Notes under the pieces: generated by a model | The model's database searches: none | What the model was told of the DNA's origin: nothing | What the model saw: the letters and a program-made list of their open reading frames with translations, nothing else | Shown: positions 39,602 to 50,153 of the stretch, piece after piece | How the letters are laid out: every line of letters starts with the position of its first letter | How positions within the stretch are numbered: position 1 is the stretch's first letter | Assembly (NCBI GenBank): GCA_017504795.1 | Contig: JAFVQM010000014.1 | Location: forward strand, 1-64,000 | From: Clostridia bacterium | GTDB lineage: Bacteria; Bacillota; Clostridia; Christensenellales; Borkfalkiaceae | Direction: 5' to 3' | DNA: 64,000 bases | Made by a program: the position numbers and the translations under genes

Positions 39602-40606
39602 ATGCAGTTATTATCCGTTAAAGAACAAACCTTAAAAAAAGAAGAACTATTTTTATCGCCTTACGCGGTTAAGTCTCAAAACACTTTGGGTAGAGTAAAT
39701 AGTGAAGTTCCTTGCTCGATGCGAACGGAATTTCAACGCGATAGAGATAGAATTATTTATTCAAGGGCGTTTATAAGGCTCAAAAACAAAACCCAAGTGT
39801 TTTTCTCGCCCGAAGGCGACCATTATATGACGCGCCTTACCCACACTTTGGACGTTTCGCAGATAGCAAGGTCTATTGCAAGGGCGCTATCTCTCAACGA
39901 AGATTTAACCGAGGCAATAGCACTTGGGCACGACTTAGGGCACACGCCTTTCGGCCACGCGGGGGAAAGGGTTTTATCAAAACTATCGCCAAAGGGCTTT
40001 AAGCACAACGAACAGTCTTTACGTGTGGTTGACGTGCTTGAAAATTCCGGCAAGGGCTTAAACCTTACCTTTGAAGTGCGTGACGGGATACTTAACCACA
40101 AAACGGGTACGCACCCAAAAACGCTAGAAGGGCAAGTGGTTTCTCTTTCGGACCGCATAGCGTACCTTAATCACGACGTAGACGACGCCGTTAGAAAAGG
40201 CGTTATCACGCAAGACGAACTTCCAAAGAAGGTGCTTGACGTTTTGGGTGCTACTTCGAGAGAGAGAATAAATAAAATGATAAGTTCGGCGTACGAAAAT
40301 AGCCTTTGTAAAGATAAAGTTTCACTCCATAGTGAAGTTGACGAGGCTATGACGGAACTTAGAAATTTTATGTTCGATAGAGTGTATATGATGGATACCG
40401 CCAAGCGGGAAGAAGAAAGGGCGGGGCATATGCTATCGTGTATGTACGATTATTTTTATAATAATAAAGATAAACTTCCCAAAATGTATAAAGAACTACT
40501 TGACAGTTACGATTTATCCACCGTTATTTGCGACTATTTGTCGGGAATGACGGATAGGTACGCTATTAAAGTATTTACTCAAATATTTATTCCGCAAAGT
40601 TTTTAA
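39602..40606 (+). CDS. dgt: dGTPase-like HD-domain triphosphohydrolase
   Basis: 334 residues. HD-type metal motif seen as RLTHTLDVSQIAR, then LGHDLGHTPFGHAGE and a later aspartate in SDRIAYLNHDVDD. It belongs to the deoxyguanosinetriphosphate triphosphohydrolase-like family that cleaves dNTPs to nucleoside and triphosphate. AAGGAGCAGTT supports ATG 39602. It lies 9 bases before dnaG; the dgt-dnaG-rpoD order is common in Clostridia. Confidence 0.92.
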   Translation: MQLLSVKEQTLKKEELFLSPYAVKSQNTLGRVNSEVPCSMRTEFQRDRDRIIYSRAFIRLKNKTQVFFSPEGDHYMTRLTHTLDVSQIARSIARALSLNEDLTEAIALGHDLGHTPFGHAGERVLSKLSPKGFKHNEQSLRVVDVLENSGKGLNLTFEVRDGILNHKTGTHPKTLEGQVVSLSDRIAYLNHDVDDAVRKGVITQDELPKKVLDVLGATSRERINKMISSAYENSLCKDKVSLHSEVDEAMTELRNFMFDRVYMMDTAKREEERAGHMLSCMYDYFYNNKDKLPKMYKELLDSYDLSTVICDYLSGMTDRYAIKVFTQIFIPQSF

Positions 40607-40615
40607 GGAGAAAAA

Positions 40616-42382
40616 ATGCCGATTATCGACGAAAAGTTCATAGAAGAACTAAAAAGTAAAAACAACATAGTTGACGTGGTTAGTCGGTATTGCAACCTAC
40701 AAAGAAAGGGTTCAAGTAACTACTGGGCGTGCTGTCCACTTCCGGGGCATACTGAAAAAACCCCGTCGTTTACGGTAAACGAGCCGGGGCAGTTTTATCA
40801 CTGTTTCGGTTGCGGTAAGGGTGGCGACGTTATTAAGTTTATTCAAGAAGTTGAAAGCGTTGACTTTATGGACGCGGTTAGAATTTTAGCCGAACGCGTA
40901 AAAATGCCTATCCCCGAAATTGATACTAAAAGTGAAGAAGAAGCCCAAAAAGCCCGCAATAAAAAGGAAAGATTATTTGCTTTAATGCGGGAAACGGCGC
41001 TATTTTACGCTAAAAACCTACCAAAGGCTGACGATATGCTTGAATATCTTGCCCGCCGTGGGGTTGACGAAGTTGCGGTAAGAAAGTTCGGAATGGGCGC
41101 GTCGCTTGACTATTATTCGCTACCTAATCACCTAAAAAGTTTAGGGTATAGTGAAAGCGAAATGCTAGATGCCGGCGTTTGCCAAAAGGGAAATAAAGGC
41201 GTTTACGATTTTCAAGCGCAAAGGCTAATCGTTCCAATTATAAATTCTATGGGCAAAGTTATCGCCTTTGGCGGTAGAATTTTAGAAGATAAGGGTTTTG
41301 GCAAGTACAAAAACACTTCTGAAACCGTTTTGTTTAACAAAAAGAACACGTTATTTAACGTAAACAACCTTAAAAAAATCCGCCAAGAAACCGACCTTGA
41401 CTACGTTATTATGGTTGAAGGGTATATGGACGTAATATCCCTATTTATGGCAGGGTTTACTAACGTAGTAGCGTCAATGGGTACGAGTTTAACGCTCAGC
41501 CAAGCAAAACTTCTTAAACGCTATACGGGAAAGGTTTTAGTTAGTTACGACGGGGACGGGGCAGGTCAAAAAGCCACGCTTAGAAGTTTAGATATCTTTG
41601 AAAACGAAGGTTTTGAAGTAAAGGTAGTAACGCTACCAGACGGGCTTGACCCTGATGACGTTATTAAAAAGCACGGCAAGGAAACGTACGCAAATTTACT
41701 TAGCCAAGCAGTTCCGCTTATCGACTTTAAGTTAAAAGTATTAGAAAACGGCAAAGATTTAGACGATACGGCGGACAAGCGCAAGTATTTATCCGAGTGT
41801 TTAGCGCTTATAAAAACCGTAAAGAGCGAGTTTTTGAAAGAAGAACTCTTACATAAAGTAAGCAACCGCACGGGAATAAGTTACCAGTCGCTCAAACGCG
41901 ACTTAGAGAGCGGAAATATAACCGTTCAAACTGAAAAACCGCAAGTGGTCGTTGAAAATAAAGTTGTGAAAATGGACGGGCTTTCGGTTGCCGAAAGAAC
42001 GGTGCTTTGGGCTTATCTTAACGGTAAAGATTACACAAAAGATAAAGACCTATCACTGATTTATTTTAGCGATAAAACGCGTGAAAAAATTGCAGAACAC
42101 GTCTTGTTTGAAGACGGGGATATAAAGAGTAAATTATTTACCGTTTTAGAAGATGACGACGTAGTTGAATTAGACGCGGTGCTTAGCGCAGGTGACGTTA
42201 TTCCTAATAAGGAACAAGAAAAGCGGTATTTTAACGACTGCTACAAAGTAGTTTACAAAAGCAACTTAGAAAAGGACCTTAAAAATTTAAGTGAACTATA
42301 TAAGGCAGAATTCGACGTAAACGAAAAGAATAAACTTGCGCTTATGATAGCGCAAAAAACCAAAGAACTATCAAAAATTTAA
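40616..42382 (+). CDS. dnaG: DNA primase
   Basis: 588 residues. N-terminal zinc finger ([24 protein letters not shown]), RNA polymerase core with TOPRIM motifs [10 protein letters not shown] and [12 protein letters not shown], and a C-terminal helicase-binding region. Makes primers for lagging-strand synthesis. AAGGAGAAAAA upstream. Second gene of the macromolecular synthesis operon (dgt-dnaG-rpoD-trmK-nif3). Confidence 0.97.
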   Translation: MPIIDEKFIEELKSKNNIVDVVSRYCNLQRKGSSNYWACCPLPGHTEKTPSFTVNEPGQFYHCFGCGKGGDVIKFIQEVESVDFMDAVRILAERVKMPIPEIDTKSEEEAQKARNKKERLFALMRETALFYAKNLPKADDMLEYLARRGVDEVAVRKFGMGASLDYYSLPNHLKSLGYSESEMLDAGVCQKGNKGVYDFQAQRLIVPIINSMGKVIAFGGRILEDKGFGKYKNTSETVLFNKKNTLFNVNNLKKIRQETDLDYVIMVEGYMDVISLFMAGFTNVVASMGTSLTLSQAKLLKRYTGKVLVSYDGDGAGQKATLRSLDIFENEGFEVKVVTLPDGLDPDDVIKKHGKETYANLLSQAVPLIDFKLKVLENGKDLDDTADKRKYLSECLALIKTVKSEFLKEELLHKVSNRTGISYQSLKRDLESGNITVQTEKPQVVVENKVVKMDGLSVAERTVLWAYLNGKDYTKDKDLSLIYFSDKTREKIAEHVLFEDGDIKSKLFTVLEDDDVVELDAVLSAGDVIPNKEQEKRYFNDCYKVVYKSNLEKDLKNLSELYKAEFDVNEKNKLALMIAQKTKELSKI

Positions 42383-42393
42383 CGGAGGAAAAA

Positions 42394-43461
42394 ATGAGCG
42401 TATCCAAAGAACAAATAACTCAAATAGTAGAAGAAGTAGTAACCTTTTTCGACAATAAAAAATTTATAAAAGCAGACGAACTTTTAGATAGACTTGACAA
42501 GCATAAAGTTTCGCCCGAACAAATGGAACTTATTTATGCAGGTCTTAACGAAAAGGGCATAGAAGTAGTTGACAGTTACGACGATATCGCCGCAAGAGAT
42601 AACGACCTTCTCAACCAACTCGAAAAAGAAGTTTCGATGGACGACCCCGTTAAAGTTTACCTTAAAGATATCGGTAAAGTAGCCTTACTTTCTACCGAAG
42701 AAGAAACTGAACTTGCCGAAAAGATGATGCAAGGTGACGAGTGGGCTAAAAAGCGCTTGTCCGAGGCAAACCTTAGGCTCGTTGTTTCTATCGCTAAAAG
42801 ATACGTAGGTAGGGGCATGCACTTACTAGATCTTATTCAAGAAGGCAACTTAGGTCTTATGAAAGCCGTTGAAAAGTTTGATTACACTAAGGGCTTTAAG
42901 TTTTCAACCTACGCAACTTGGTGGATTCGCCAAGCGATAACCCGTGCGATAGCCGACCAAGCAAGAACGATTAGAATTCCCGTTCATATGGTTGAAACAA
43001 TCAATAAACTTATAAAAGTTTCACGTCAATTACTTCAAGACCTTGGCAGAGAGCCAACCCCCGAAGAAATTGCCGAGGCTATGGGTATAACCGTTGAAAA
43101 AGTAGTTGAAATTCAAACTATCGCGCAAGATCCCGTTTCACTTGAAACGCCTATCGGCGAAGAAGAAGACAGCAACTTAGGCACGTTTATTGAGGACGAA
43201 AAGTCGGCAAGCCCGAGTGACGTTGTTGCCTTTGCTATGCTTAAAAAACAACTAATTTCAATACTTGATACGCTTACGCCGAGAGAAGAAAAAGTTCTTC
43301 GTTTAAGATACGGCATTGACGACGGCAAGCCGAGAACCCTTGAAGAAGTTGGTAAAGAATTTAACGTAACGCGTGAAAGAATTCGTCAAATCGAAGCCAA
43401 AGCGCTTAGAAAACTCCGCCACCCGTCGCGTTCTAAAAAACTTAAAGAGTACCTTGAATAA
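42394..43461 (+). CDS. rpoD: RNA polymerase primary sigma factor
   Basis: 355 residues. Region 1.1-like N-terminus (about 1-65), region 1.2 [12 protein letters not shown], region 2 with [26 protein letters not shown] and [13 protein letters not shown], region 3 HMVETINKL and region 4.2 [20 protein letters not shown] (segments quoted in part). This housekeeping sigma fits the many TTGACA/TATAAT promoters seen here. GGAGG upstream; its stop overlaps the trmK start. Confidence 0.97.
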   Translation: MSVSKEQITQIVEEVVTFFDNKKFIKADELLDRLDKHKVSPEQMELIYAGLNEKGIEVVDSYDDIAARDNDLLNQLEKEVSMDDPVKVYLKDIGKVALLSTEEETELAEKMMQGDEWAKKRLSEANLRLVVSIAKRYVGRGMHLLDLIQEGNLGLMKAVEKFDYTKGFKFSTYATWWIRQAITRAIADQARTIRIPVHMVETINKLIKVSRQLLQDLGREPTPEEIAEAMGITVEKVVEIQTIAQDPVSLETPIGEEEDSNLGTFIEDEKSASPSDVVAFAMLKKQLISILDTLTPREEKVLRLRYGIDDGKPRTLEEVGKEFNVTRERIRQIEAKALRKLRHPSRSKKLKEYLE

Positions 43462-44096
43462 TGTCGCGCTTTGAAATTTTATATAACCTTATAGGAAGTG
43501 GCGAAGTTTTTGCCGACGTAGGGTGTGACCACGGCATTATTTCAAAAATGGTGCTTGACGGCGGTAAGTATAAAAAGGTAATTTTATCAGATATTTCGGC
43601 AAAGAGTTTAGAAAAGGCGAAATCTTTATTAAGTTCGTACGGCGATAGGGTGGAATTTATCGTGTCCGACGGGTTTTGTGGTTATAAAACCACGCCAAAC
43701 TGCGCTATTATCGCAGGTATGGGCGGGGAAGAAATTATTAAAATTTTAAGCGGTGATATTTTGCCAAGCGAGTTGGTTTTAGCACCGCAAAAAAACACCG
43801 ATAAAGTCAGAATGCACCTTTTGGATAACGGCTATAAAATCTTAAAAGATTTTACCTTTTACTCGCAAGGCAAGTTTTACGACGCTATAAAGGCGGAAAA
43901 AGGTAAGGACTTTTACGAGCCGAAAGAAATAATATTCGGGCGGGACAACTTAAAAGAAAAGCCCGAAGGTTTTATTAAAAAAATAAATTACGATATAAGC
44001 GTTTTAACTTCGGTATTAGATGATGAAAACGCATCTAAACTAAGCAAAGAAATGGCAAAGTTAAAACTTGCTATATTAAAGGATATTGTAAAATGA
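43461..44096 (+). CDS. trmK: tRNA (adenine22-N1)-methyltransferase
   Basis: 211 residues. SAM-binding Rossmann motif VFADVGCDHGIISKMVL, acidic loop SDISAKSLEKA and catalytic-region AIIAGMGGEEI; the C-terminal part is a coiled-coil-like helical tail. Methylates A22 of tRNA. Starts within the rpoD stop codon and overlaps the next gene by 4 bases, the conserved Firmicutes order. Confidence 0.94.
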   Translation: MSRFEILYNLIGSGEVFADVGCDHGIISKMVLDGGKYKKVILSDISAKSLEKAKSLLSSYGDRVEFIVSDGFCGYKTTPNCAIIAGMGGEEIIKILSGDILPSELVLAPQKNTDKVRMHLLDNGYKILKDFTFYSQGKFYDAIKAEKGKDFYEPKEIIFGRDNLKEKPEGFIKKINYDISVLTSVLDDENASKLSKEMAKLKLAILKDIVK

Positions 44097-44854
44097 CGAT
44101 TGAAACCGTTTTTTCAACAATAGAAAAGTACGCCCCCTTAAAACTATCAAGCGATTTTCAAGCAATGATAAACGGGTACGATAACAGCGGAATAATAGCA
44201 GGTGTTAAGGGCGATATAAAAGGCGTTTTGTTTACGCTTGACTTAACGTTTGAAAGCGTTCAAAAAGCAATAAATAATAACTGCAATTTAATAGTTACTC
44301 ATCACCCAGCAATTTACTCGCCTATAAAGGTGGTAGACGGGGCGCTTCTCAGTGCTATTCAGTCAAACATAGGCGTGATATCAATGCATCTTAACTTAGA
44401 CTGCGCAAAACAAGGTATCGATTACTTTTTGGCTAACGGTTTAGGTGCAAAAAATCAAGAAATTATTTATAATTTAGGTAACGATTGCGGTTACGGTAGA
44501 ATTTTTGAAGTTAGCGAAACCGCTAAATCCCTTAAACAAAAGTATGTAAATACTTTTGAAACTCAAAACGTTATGCTTTTTGGCGATGCGAATAAAAAAA
44601 TAAATAAGGTTGCAAGTTTTTGCGGTTCAGGGCTTGATATAGCCGAAATTGAACTTGCAAAAGACGTGGATATTTATATATCGTCAGACATAAAACATCA
44701 CGTAATACTATACGCGCTTGAAAGGGGCAAATGCGTAATGAACGTATCCCACTATTCTAGCGAAGTATACGGTTACAAACAGTTTTTTAATCAAATAAAA
44801 GGAAAATTAAACGGGTTAAATTGCGTTTTTTACGAAAACGGTAAAATGCTTTAA
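44093..44854 (+). CDS. Nif3-like dinuclear metal-centre protein
   Basis: 253 residues. Metal-binding segments VTHHPAIYSPIK, SMHLNLDCAKQGID and SDIKHHVILYA, plus a glutamate near FYENGK. It is the short form without the PII-like insertion. Function uncertain; the family is linked to GTP cyclohydrolase-like chemistry and to methyl-group metabolism. It overlaps trmK by 4 bases, a pair conserved across Firmicutes. Confidence 0.93.
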   Translation: MTIETVFSTIEKYAPLKLSSDFQAMINGYDNSGIIAGVKGDIKGVLFTLDLTFESVQKAINNNCNLIVTHHPAIYSPIKVVDGALLSAIQSNIGVISMHLNLDCAKQGIDYFLANGLGAKNQEIIYNLGNDCGYGRIFEVSETAKSLKQKYVNTFETQNVMLFGDANKKINKVASFCGSGLDIAEIELAKDVDIYISSDIKHHVILYALERGKCVMNVSHYSSEVYGYKQFFNQIKGKLNGLNCVFYENGKML

Positions 44855-44872
44855 TTCGTTTGGAGGTATATT

Positions 44873-45601
44873 ATGCAAGAAAACACCAAACTTATCGTCG
44901 AGTATCAAGAACTTGACAAAAACTTAAAGGCGATTGAAGACGAACTTAACGGCAGTGAAGTTGCAAAAAAGTATTTAGTTGCCCGCAAGTTTTTATCAAC
45001 GGTAAAAGAAAGCCTTTCAGATCTTGACAAAAAGGCGCAAGTTGCAACTGACAGTTACAACGCGTCAGTTAAGGAACTTGAAAGTCTTGTAAGTTCAGCA
45101 AAAGAACTTGAATCTTCGCTTGACGGTTGTGAAACGGAAGAAGAAATAGAGTACCTTAAAAAGAAATATCAAGACGCTAGCGCAAAAATTTCGCTTGCCG
45201 AACAAAAGGTAAACGCCCTTTCAAAAGAAATGGCCGACCTTTACAACGAGTATAGAAAACTCGGTCAACAAAACAAGGTTATGAAAGAGCAGTACGACGA
45301 GTTTGCGCCAAAACTTGACGAACTTAAAAACTCTAAAAAGGACGAAGTTCAAAAGTTAAGAGCGGAACTTAAAGCGCTTGAAGGGAAAATCGATAAAACC
45401 TTAATGGAAAAATACTTAACCCGTAGAAAGGATAAAAAATTCCCGATAGTGTTCGGGCTTGACCTATCTAAAAAGTTAAATTATTGTCCGTTCTGCGCAA
45501 CGTCAATGCCGATGACTTTTATGGAAGAGTTGAGTTCGGGCGAGATAAAAGAATGTGAAAGTTGCCATAGGCTAATCTACGGCTTTGAAAGTAAAAAATA
45601 A
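44873..45601 (+). CDS. Coiled-coil protein with C-terminal C4 zinc ribbon
   Basis: 242 residues. Residues about 5-185 form a long coiled coil rich in Glu/Lys/Leu; the C-terminus carries two Cys pairs (YCPFCATS and ECESCHRLIYG), a C4-type zinc ribbon as in COG1579 proteins. Related proteins are thought to act as adaptors in nucleic-acid or protein-secretion contexts; the role here is unknown. TTTGGAGG upstream. Last gene of the dgt-nif3 cluster. Confidence 0.9.
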   Translation: MQENTKLIVEYQELDKNLKAIEDELNGSEVAKKYLVARKFLSTVKESLSDLDKKAQVATDSYNASVKELESLVSSAKELESSLDGCETEEEIEYLKKKYQDASAKISLAEQKVNALSKEMADLYNEYRKLGQQNKVMKEQYDEFAPKLDELKNSKKDEVQKLRAELKALEGKIDKTLMEKYLTRRKDKKFPIVFGLDLSKKLNYCPFCATSMPMTFMEELSSGEIKECESCHRLIYGFESKK

Positions 45602-45618
45602 TTAGGGGGTATTCACAA

Positions 45619-46896
45619 ATGAAACTCAATTATAAAAGAACAATACTCGTTGGTTTTGCATTTTTCTTAATTTCTGCATTTTGGCAAGCGTACGACAAAA
45701 CTATTCCGCTTCTTATGACGTATAAGTTTGGTATGACGCAAACTCAGTCAGGTATAATAATGGCGCTTGACAACGTATTAGCGGTATTTATGTTACCACT
45801 TTTTGGTGGGCTTTCGGATAAAGTTAAAACGAGATACGGTAAGCGTACCGTGTTTATCTTCTTTGGTACAATTTGTGCGATAATATCCTTTATTTTTATT
45901 CCGCTTATCGGAAATATGTGGCTATTTATCGGCGTATTGCTTATCACCTTACTTTCAATGGCAACCTTCCGTTCACCAGCCGTTGCGCTTATGCCTGACG
46001 TTACCGTTAAACCCCTTCGTTCAAAAGGTAACGCAATTATAAACCTTATGGGTACGGCAGGTGGCTTGTTAGTGCTTGTACTCGGTATGATTATTACCGT
46101 TGGTGAAGAGCATATGGATAACTTCTTCCCATACTACATAGGCGTTTGCGGTATTATGCTAGTCGGCTTAATCATCTTCCTTTTAACCGTAAAGGAAAAC
46201 AAATGGGTTAAAGAAATGGAAGAAGACACCGTTAAGTACGGTATCGAAGACGTTGAAGAAAAATCTAATGATAACGCAGGCAAAAAACTTCCTAAGGATA
46301 AACTTATTTCGCTTTTACTTATTTTAGGTTCGGTTGCGCTTTGGTATATGGGCTATAACGCCATTACTTCAAAATATTCCTTATACGCAGATAAAGTACT
46401 TAAACAAAGTTACGACTTAACGCTTTTAATCGCACAAGCTGGCGCGATAGTAGCGTATATCCCAGTTGGTATGGTCGCATCTAAATTCGGTAGAAGAAAG
46501 ACAATACTTGCAGGTGTTGCTATGCTTGCAACCGCGTTCTTTATCGCTATATTTATGACCGAAAATAGTAGCCCGATATTTATGTATATATTATTCGCTA
46601 TTGCAGGTATAGGCTGGGCAACCATTAACGTAAACTCATTCCCGATGGTTGTAGAACTTGCTAAATCTGGCGATACCGGTAAATATACGGGCTGGTATTA
46701 CACCGCGTCTATGTCGGCACAAGTATTAACGCCTATTTTATCGGGTGCAATTATGGATTTAGCAGGAAATATGAGCCCGCTATTCCCGTACGCATCAATT
46801 TGCGTAGCGCTTGCGTTCGTTACTATGTTCTTCGTTAAACACGGTGATAGCAAGCCCGAAACCAAAAAGTCCGTTTTAGAAAATTTTGACGATTAA
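45619..46896 (+). CDS. MFS transporter, sugar-cation symporter-like
   Basis: 425 residues, 12 predicted helices. The loop 2-3 motif GGLSDKVKTRYGKRTVFIF resembles the glycoside-pentoside-hexuronide and SLC45-type sugar transporters. Substrate unknown. GGGGGTATT upstream of ATG 45619; starts 17 bases after the zinc-ribbon gene. Immediately after the stop codon lies palindromic element E. Confidence 0.9.
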   Translation: MKLNYKRTILVGFAFFLISAFWQAYDKTIPLLMTYKFGMTQTQSGIIMALDNVLAVFMLPLFGGLSDKVKTRYGKRTVFIFFGTICAIISFIFIPLIGNMWLFIGVLLITLLSMATFRSPAVALMPDVTVKPLRSKGNAIINLMGTAGGLLVLVLGMIITVGEEHMDNFFPYYIGVCGIMLVGLIIFLLTVKENKWVKEMEEDTVKYGIEDVEEKSNDNAGKKLPKDKLISLLLILGSVALWYMGYNAITSKYSLYADKVLKQSYDLTLLIAQAGAIVAYIPVGMVASKFGRRKTILAGVAMLATAFFIAIFMTENSSPIFMYILFAIAGIGWATINVNSFPMVVELAKSGDTGKYTGWYYTASMSAQVLTPILSGAIMDLAGNMSPLFPYASICVALAFVTMFFVKHGDSKPETKKSVLENFDD

Positions 46897-47022
46897 TTTT
46901 AAGCCATCATAAACGGCGCAATGCTTTGTTACTTCGATTTTTTATCACCTCGATGACCAAAAGGTCTATCTCTGCGCTAAAAAATCTTGTGCCTCGTCTT
47001 GCTTGTTTCTAACGGCTTAAAA
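46897..47022. repeat. Palindromic repeat element, copy E
   Basis: 126 bp beginning at the first base after the MFS stop codon: ends TTTTAAGCC / GGCTTAAAA, centre GACCAAAAGGTC at 46955-46966. It lies between convergent genes and could act as a two-way transcript end. Confidence 0.75.
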
Positions 47023-47030
47023 CGTCTGTT

Positions 47031-47546
47031 TCACACGAGAAACCTACAAACTAAACAGGCTAAACAAGTAGTTATAAAAGTTGCTGTGAGAGAGATTATT
47101 ATCCCTTTCACAGCATTTTTATTTTTGCATTTGGCGTAGTATACGGCGGTAACGTAAAAAGTCGTTTCTGACGAGCCGAATATACAAGACGCGCACAGCG
47201 GAATATATCCGCTCGTTCCGTAAGTTTTGTAAACTTCGTCAAGTAGCGCTAAACTACCGCTACCCGAAAATGGCTTTAAGATAATAAGTTCCATAAGTTC
47301 GCTAGGAACTCCCAAAAACGAAAATACGGGAGAGAGTAGTTTTAGTAAAAAATCGTATACTCCGCTAAGGCGAAAAAGTTCGCTCATAAGTAGCACCGAA
47401 AGTATTGCTGGAAATATAGAATAAATAAGCGAAAGCGCAGATTTTACCCCTTGGGTAAAAACTTCGTAAACGGGCACTTTTTTAACTAGCGAATAAATAA
47501 AAGTAAATATTACGAAAACAGGTAAAATTGAGTTTATAACTATCAT
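47031..47546 (-). CDS. spmB: Spore maturation protein B
   Basis: 171 residues, nucleoside-recognition (Gate) domain membrane protein. Hydrophobic helices with LKLLSPVFSFLGVP, LILKPFSGSGSLALLDEV and SSETTFYVTAVYYAKC match SpmB. With SpmA it is needed for spore core dehydration in Bacillus and Clostridium. Its start overlaps the spmA stop (ATGA), so the two are translated together. Confidence 0.93.
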   Translation of the reverse strand: MIVINSILPVFVIFTFIYSLVKKVPVYEVFTQGVKSALSLIYSIFPAILSVLLMSELFRLSGVYDFLLKLLSPVFSFLGVPSELMELIILKPFSGSGSLALLDEVYKTYGTSGYIPLCASCIFGSSETTFYVTAVYYAKCKNKNAVKGIIISLTATFITTCLACLVCRFLV

Positions 47547-48079
47547 TTAAGCACCTTGCAAAAAAGTATTCCTATCGCGGTTGAAAATGCAGTAGATATT
47601 AGCGAAACTATTATAATTAGCGACGGGTTTTGTCCGTAATTAGCAAGCAGTTGTACGACGGATACGGGCAGTATTTGTATAGACGTTGAAGATATAACCG
47701 TAAGTAGCGTTTTGCCGTGCTCGTTGTTTTCGCTATCTAGTAGGCGCATACTTTCAATGCCGGCGGGCGTTGCAACTCCCGAAAGCCCTAGCGCGTTTGA
47801 CGTTAGATTTAGCGATAGTTGATACACCGTTTCGTCATTACTCGTGTTAAAAAGTTTTTGAACGGGTTTTTTCATAACCCTTGCAATTTTTTTATTTATT
47901 CCACTTTTTTCAAGTAGAAAAGACACGCCTTGCCACACCGCGTAAACGCCTATTAGCGTAAACGAAAGCGTAACCGCCTTTTCCGTGGCGGAAGTAAACG
48001 CTTTTAGCGTGGTTTCGGGGGAAGTGAAAGTTAAAACGGATATTGAAAGTATTATAATAACAGGGAAAATTGCGTTCAT
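47543..48079 (-). CDS. spmA: Spore maturation protein A
   Basis: 178 residues, a nucleoside-recognition domain membrane protein. The family signature LNLTSNALGLSGVATPAG and the end VISSTSIQILPVSVVQLLA are clear. First gene of the spmAB pair on the minus strand, divergent from metG. The ribosome binding site is weak. Its presence supports a spore-forming ancestry, although no sigma-E/G-type promoter could be assigned by eye. Confidence 0.93.
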   Translation of the reverse strand: MNAIFPVIIILSISVLTFTSPETTLKAFTSATEKAVTLSFTLIGVYAVWQGVSFLLEKSGINKKIARVMKKPVQKLFNTSNDETVYQLSLNLTSNALGLSGVATPAGIESMRLLDSENNEHGKTLLTVISSTSIQILPVSVVQLLANYGQNPSLIIIVSLISTAFSTAIGILFCKVLK

Positions 48080-48123
48080 AGTTTAAGTTATGAATTCCTT
48101 AAAGGAATTATCCTAAAATTAAG

Positions 48124-48152
48124 TTTACAAAATTCGTTTTATGTTATATAAT
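48124..48152 (+). promoter_or_regulatory. Promoter of metG
   Basis: TTTACA (48124-48129), 17 bases, TATAAT (48147-48152). A separate palindrome AATTCCTT-A-AAGGAATT lies at 48093-48109 between the divergent genes. Confidence 0.78.
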
Positions 48153-48185
48153 TAACTAAAAATATAATAACTAAGGTAGTTTTTT

Positions 48186-50153
48186 ATGGATAACAACAAA
48201 TTTTACGTTACAACACCTATCTATTACCCAAGTGGTAACTGGCATATAGGCCATTGTTATACCACCGTCGTTTGCGATGCGCTTGCGCGTTTTAACCGCA
48301 TGCTTAAAAAGGACGTATTCTTTTTAACGGGAACTGACGAGCACGGTCAAAAAATTGAGAAAAAGGCGAGCGAAAAGGGGCTTACCCCCATTGAGTTCAT
48401 CAACCCTTTGGTTGACGGGCTTAAAGAAATTTGGAAGGAACTTGACGTAAGTTACGATAAATTTATCAGAACGACTGACGATTATCACGTTAAAGGCGTT
48501 CAAGAAATATTTAAGCAACTCTATGATAAAGGCGAGATATATAAGTCTGAATACGAAGGTTGGTACTGTACCCCTTGCGAATCTTTCTGGACGGAGAGCC
48601 AACTTAAAGACGGCAAGTGTCCAGACTGTGGTCGCCCCGTACAAAAAGGCAAAGAAGAAAGTTACTTTTTCCGCCTTTCTAAGTATGCCGACCGCATCTT
48701 AAAACTCTACGAAGACAACCCCGAATTTTTACAGCCCAAGTCAAGGGTTAACGAAATGGTTAACAACTTCATAAAGCCGGGGCTTCAAGACCTTTGCGTT
48801 TCGCGTACTACTATAAAGTGGGGTATACCCGTTACGTTTGACGATAAGCACACCGTTTACGTTTGGGTTGACGCGCTTACTAACTATATAACCGCGCTTG
48901 GCTACGGCACGGATAACGACGAACTCTTCAAAAAATACTGGCCTGCAAATATACAAATGGTAGGTAAAGAAATCGTTCGTTTCCACACCATTATTTGGCC
49001 TGCAATTTTAATGGCACTCGGCATTGAAATGCCCAAAAGAGTATACGGCCACGGCTGGCTTTTAATCGGTGGCGATAAACTTTCAAAGAGTAAAGGCGAA
49101 AAGATAAAAACTGAAATTACCGACCCCAAAGAACTCGTAGACCGCTATGGGTGTGATGCGCTTAGATATTTCCTTCTTCGCGAAATTCCTTTCGGGAACG
49201 ACGGTGTTTACACTAACGAAAGTTTGTTAAAGCGCATAAACGGCGACCTTTCTAACGACCTTGGCAACCTAGTTTCTAGAACGACGGCTATGATAAATCA
49301 ATACTTTGGCGGAATACTTCCAAGTCCTACGGGGTATAACGACCTTGATAACGAAGTTATCGCACTTTGCAATAGCACGCTAGACAGCGTTAAAAAGCAA
49401 ATTGAACTTATTGACGTTCCTACCGCGCTTTCAGAAATTTTCAAACTTATTCAAAGGGCGAATAAGTATATCGACGAAACCGAGCCATGGAAGATTAGCA
49501 AAATTCCCGAAATGAGAGATAGGCTTGCAACGGTTATGTACGTTTTATCCGAGTGCATACGCGTATCGGCAATAATCTTAAAGCCGTTTATCACCAAAGC
49601 GCCCGATAAAATTCTTGCCTTTTACGGTATTAACGGGGAATTAGAAAACACCTTTGACAACGCTTATTTTGGCGTTTTACAAGGCGGTATAAAGGTAGAA
49701 AAGGCTACGCCTATTTTCCCACGTATCGACGTTAATAAGGAAATTCAAGAAATTGAAAAAATGATGAACTTGCGCCACCAACAACAAAAGAAAGAAGTTA
49801 AAAAGGAAGAAAAACCCGTGGAAGAAGTTAAAGAAATATCTATTGACGAATTTTTCAAAACTAAACTTATCGTTGCGGTAGTTAAAACTTGCGAAAACGT
49901 AGAAAAGTCAAATAAACTTTACAAACTCACGCTCGACGTTGGCGACGGGGAGAGAACTGTTGCATCAGGTCTTAAAAACTACTATAAGCCCGAAGAGTTA
50001 ATCGGCAAAAAAGTAATTCTCGTTTCTAACTTAAAACCTGCTAAACTTTGCGGAATACTAAGCGAAGGTATGATACTTTGCGCTGAAAAGGACGATAAAG
50101 TTGTTCTTATCTCACCCGAAGTTGATATGCCGGCGGGTTCGGTGGTAGGCTAA
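48186..50153 (+). CDS. metG: Methionyl-tRNA synthetase
   Basis: 655 residues, long form. HIGH motif in NWHIGHCYTT, zinc-binding CTPC and CPDC pairs, KMSKS as KLSKSKGE, anticodon-binding helical domain and a C-terminal EMAP/Trbp111-like tRNA-binding domain (about 555-655, IVAVVKTCENVEKSNKLY) that also dimerises. AAGGTAG upstream. The stop codon overlaps the tatD start. Confidence 0.97.
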   Translation: MDNNKFYVTTPIYYPSGNWHIGHCYTTVVCDALARFNRMLKKDVFFLTGTDEHGQKIEKKASEKGLTPIEFINPLVDGLKEIWKELDVSYDKFIRTTDDYHVKGVQEIFKQLYDKGEIYKSEYEGWYCTPCESFWTESQLKDGKCPDCGRPVQKGKEESYFFRLSKYADRILKLYEDNPEFLQPKSRVNEMVNNFIKPGLQDLCVSRTTIKWGIPVTFDDKHTVYVWVDALTNYITALGYGTDNDELFKKYWPANIQMVGKEIVRFHTIIWPAILMALGIEMPKRVYGHGWLLIGGDKLSKSKGEKIKTEITDPKELVDRYGCDALRYFLLREIPFGNDGVYTNESLLKRINGDLSNDLGNLVSRTTAMINQYFGGILPSPTGYNDLDNEVIALCNSTLDSVKKQIELIDVPTALSEIFKLIQRANKYIDETEPWKISKIPEMRDRLATVMYVLSECIRVSAIILKPFITKAPDKILAFYGINGELENTFDNAYFGVLQGGIKVEKATPIFPRIDVNKEIQEIEKMMNLRHQQQKKEVKKEEKPVEEVKEISIDEFFKTKLIVAVVKTCENVEKSNKLYKLTLDVGDGERTVASGLKNYYKPEELIGKKVILVSNLKPAKLCGILSEGMILCAEKDDKVVLISPEVDMPAGSVVG

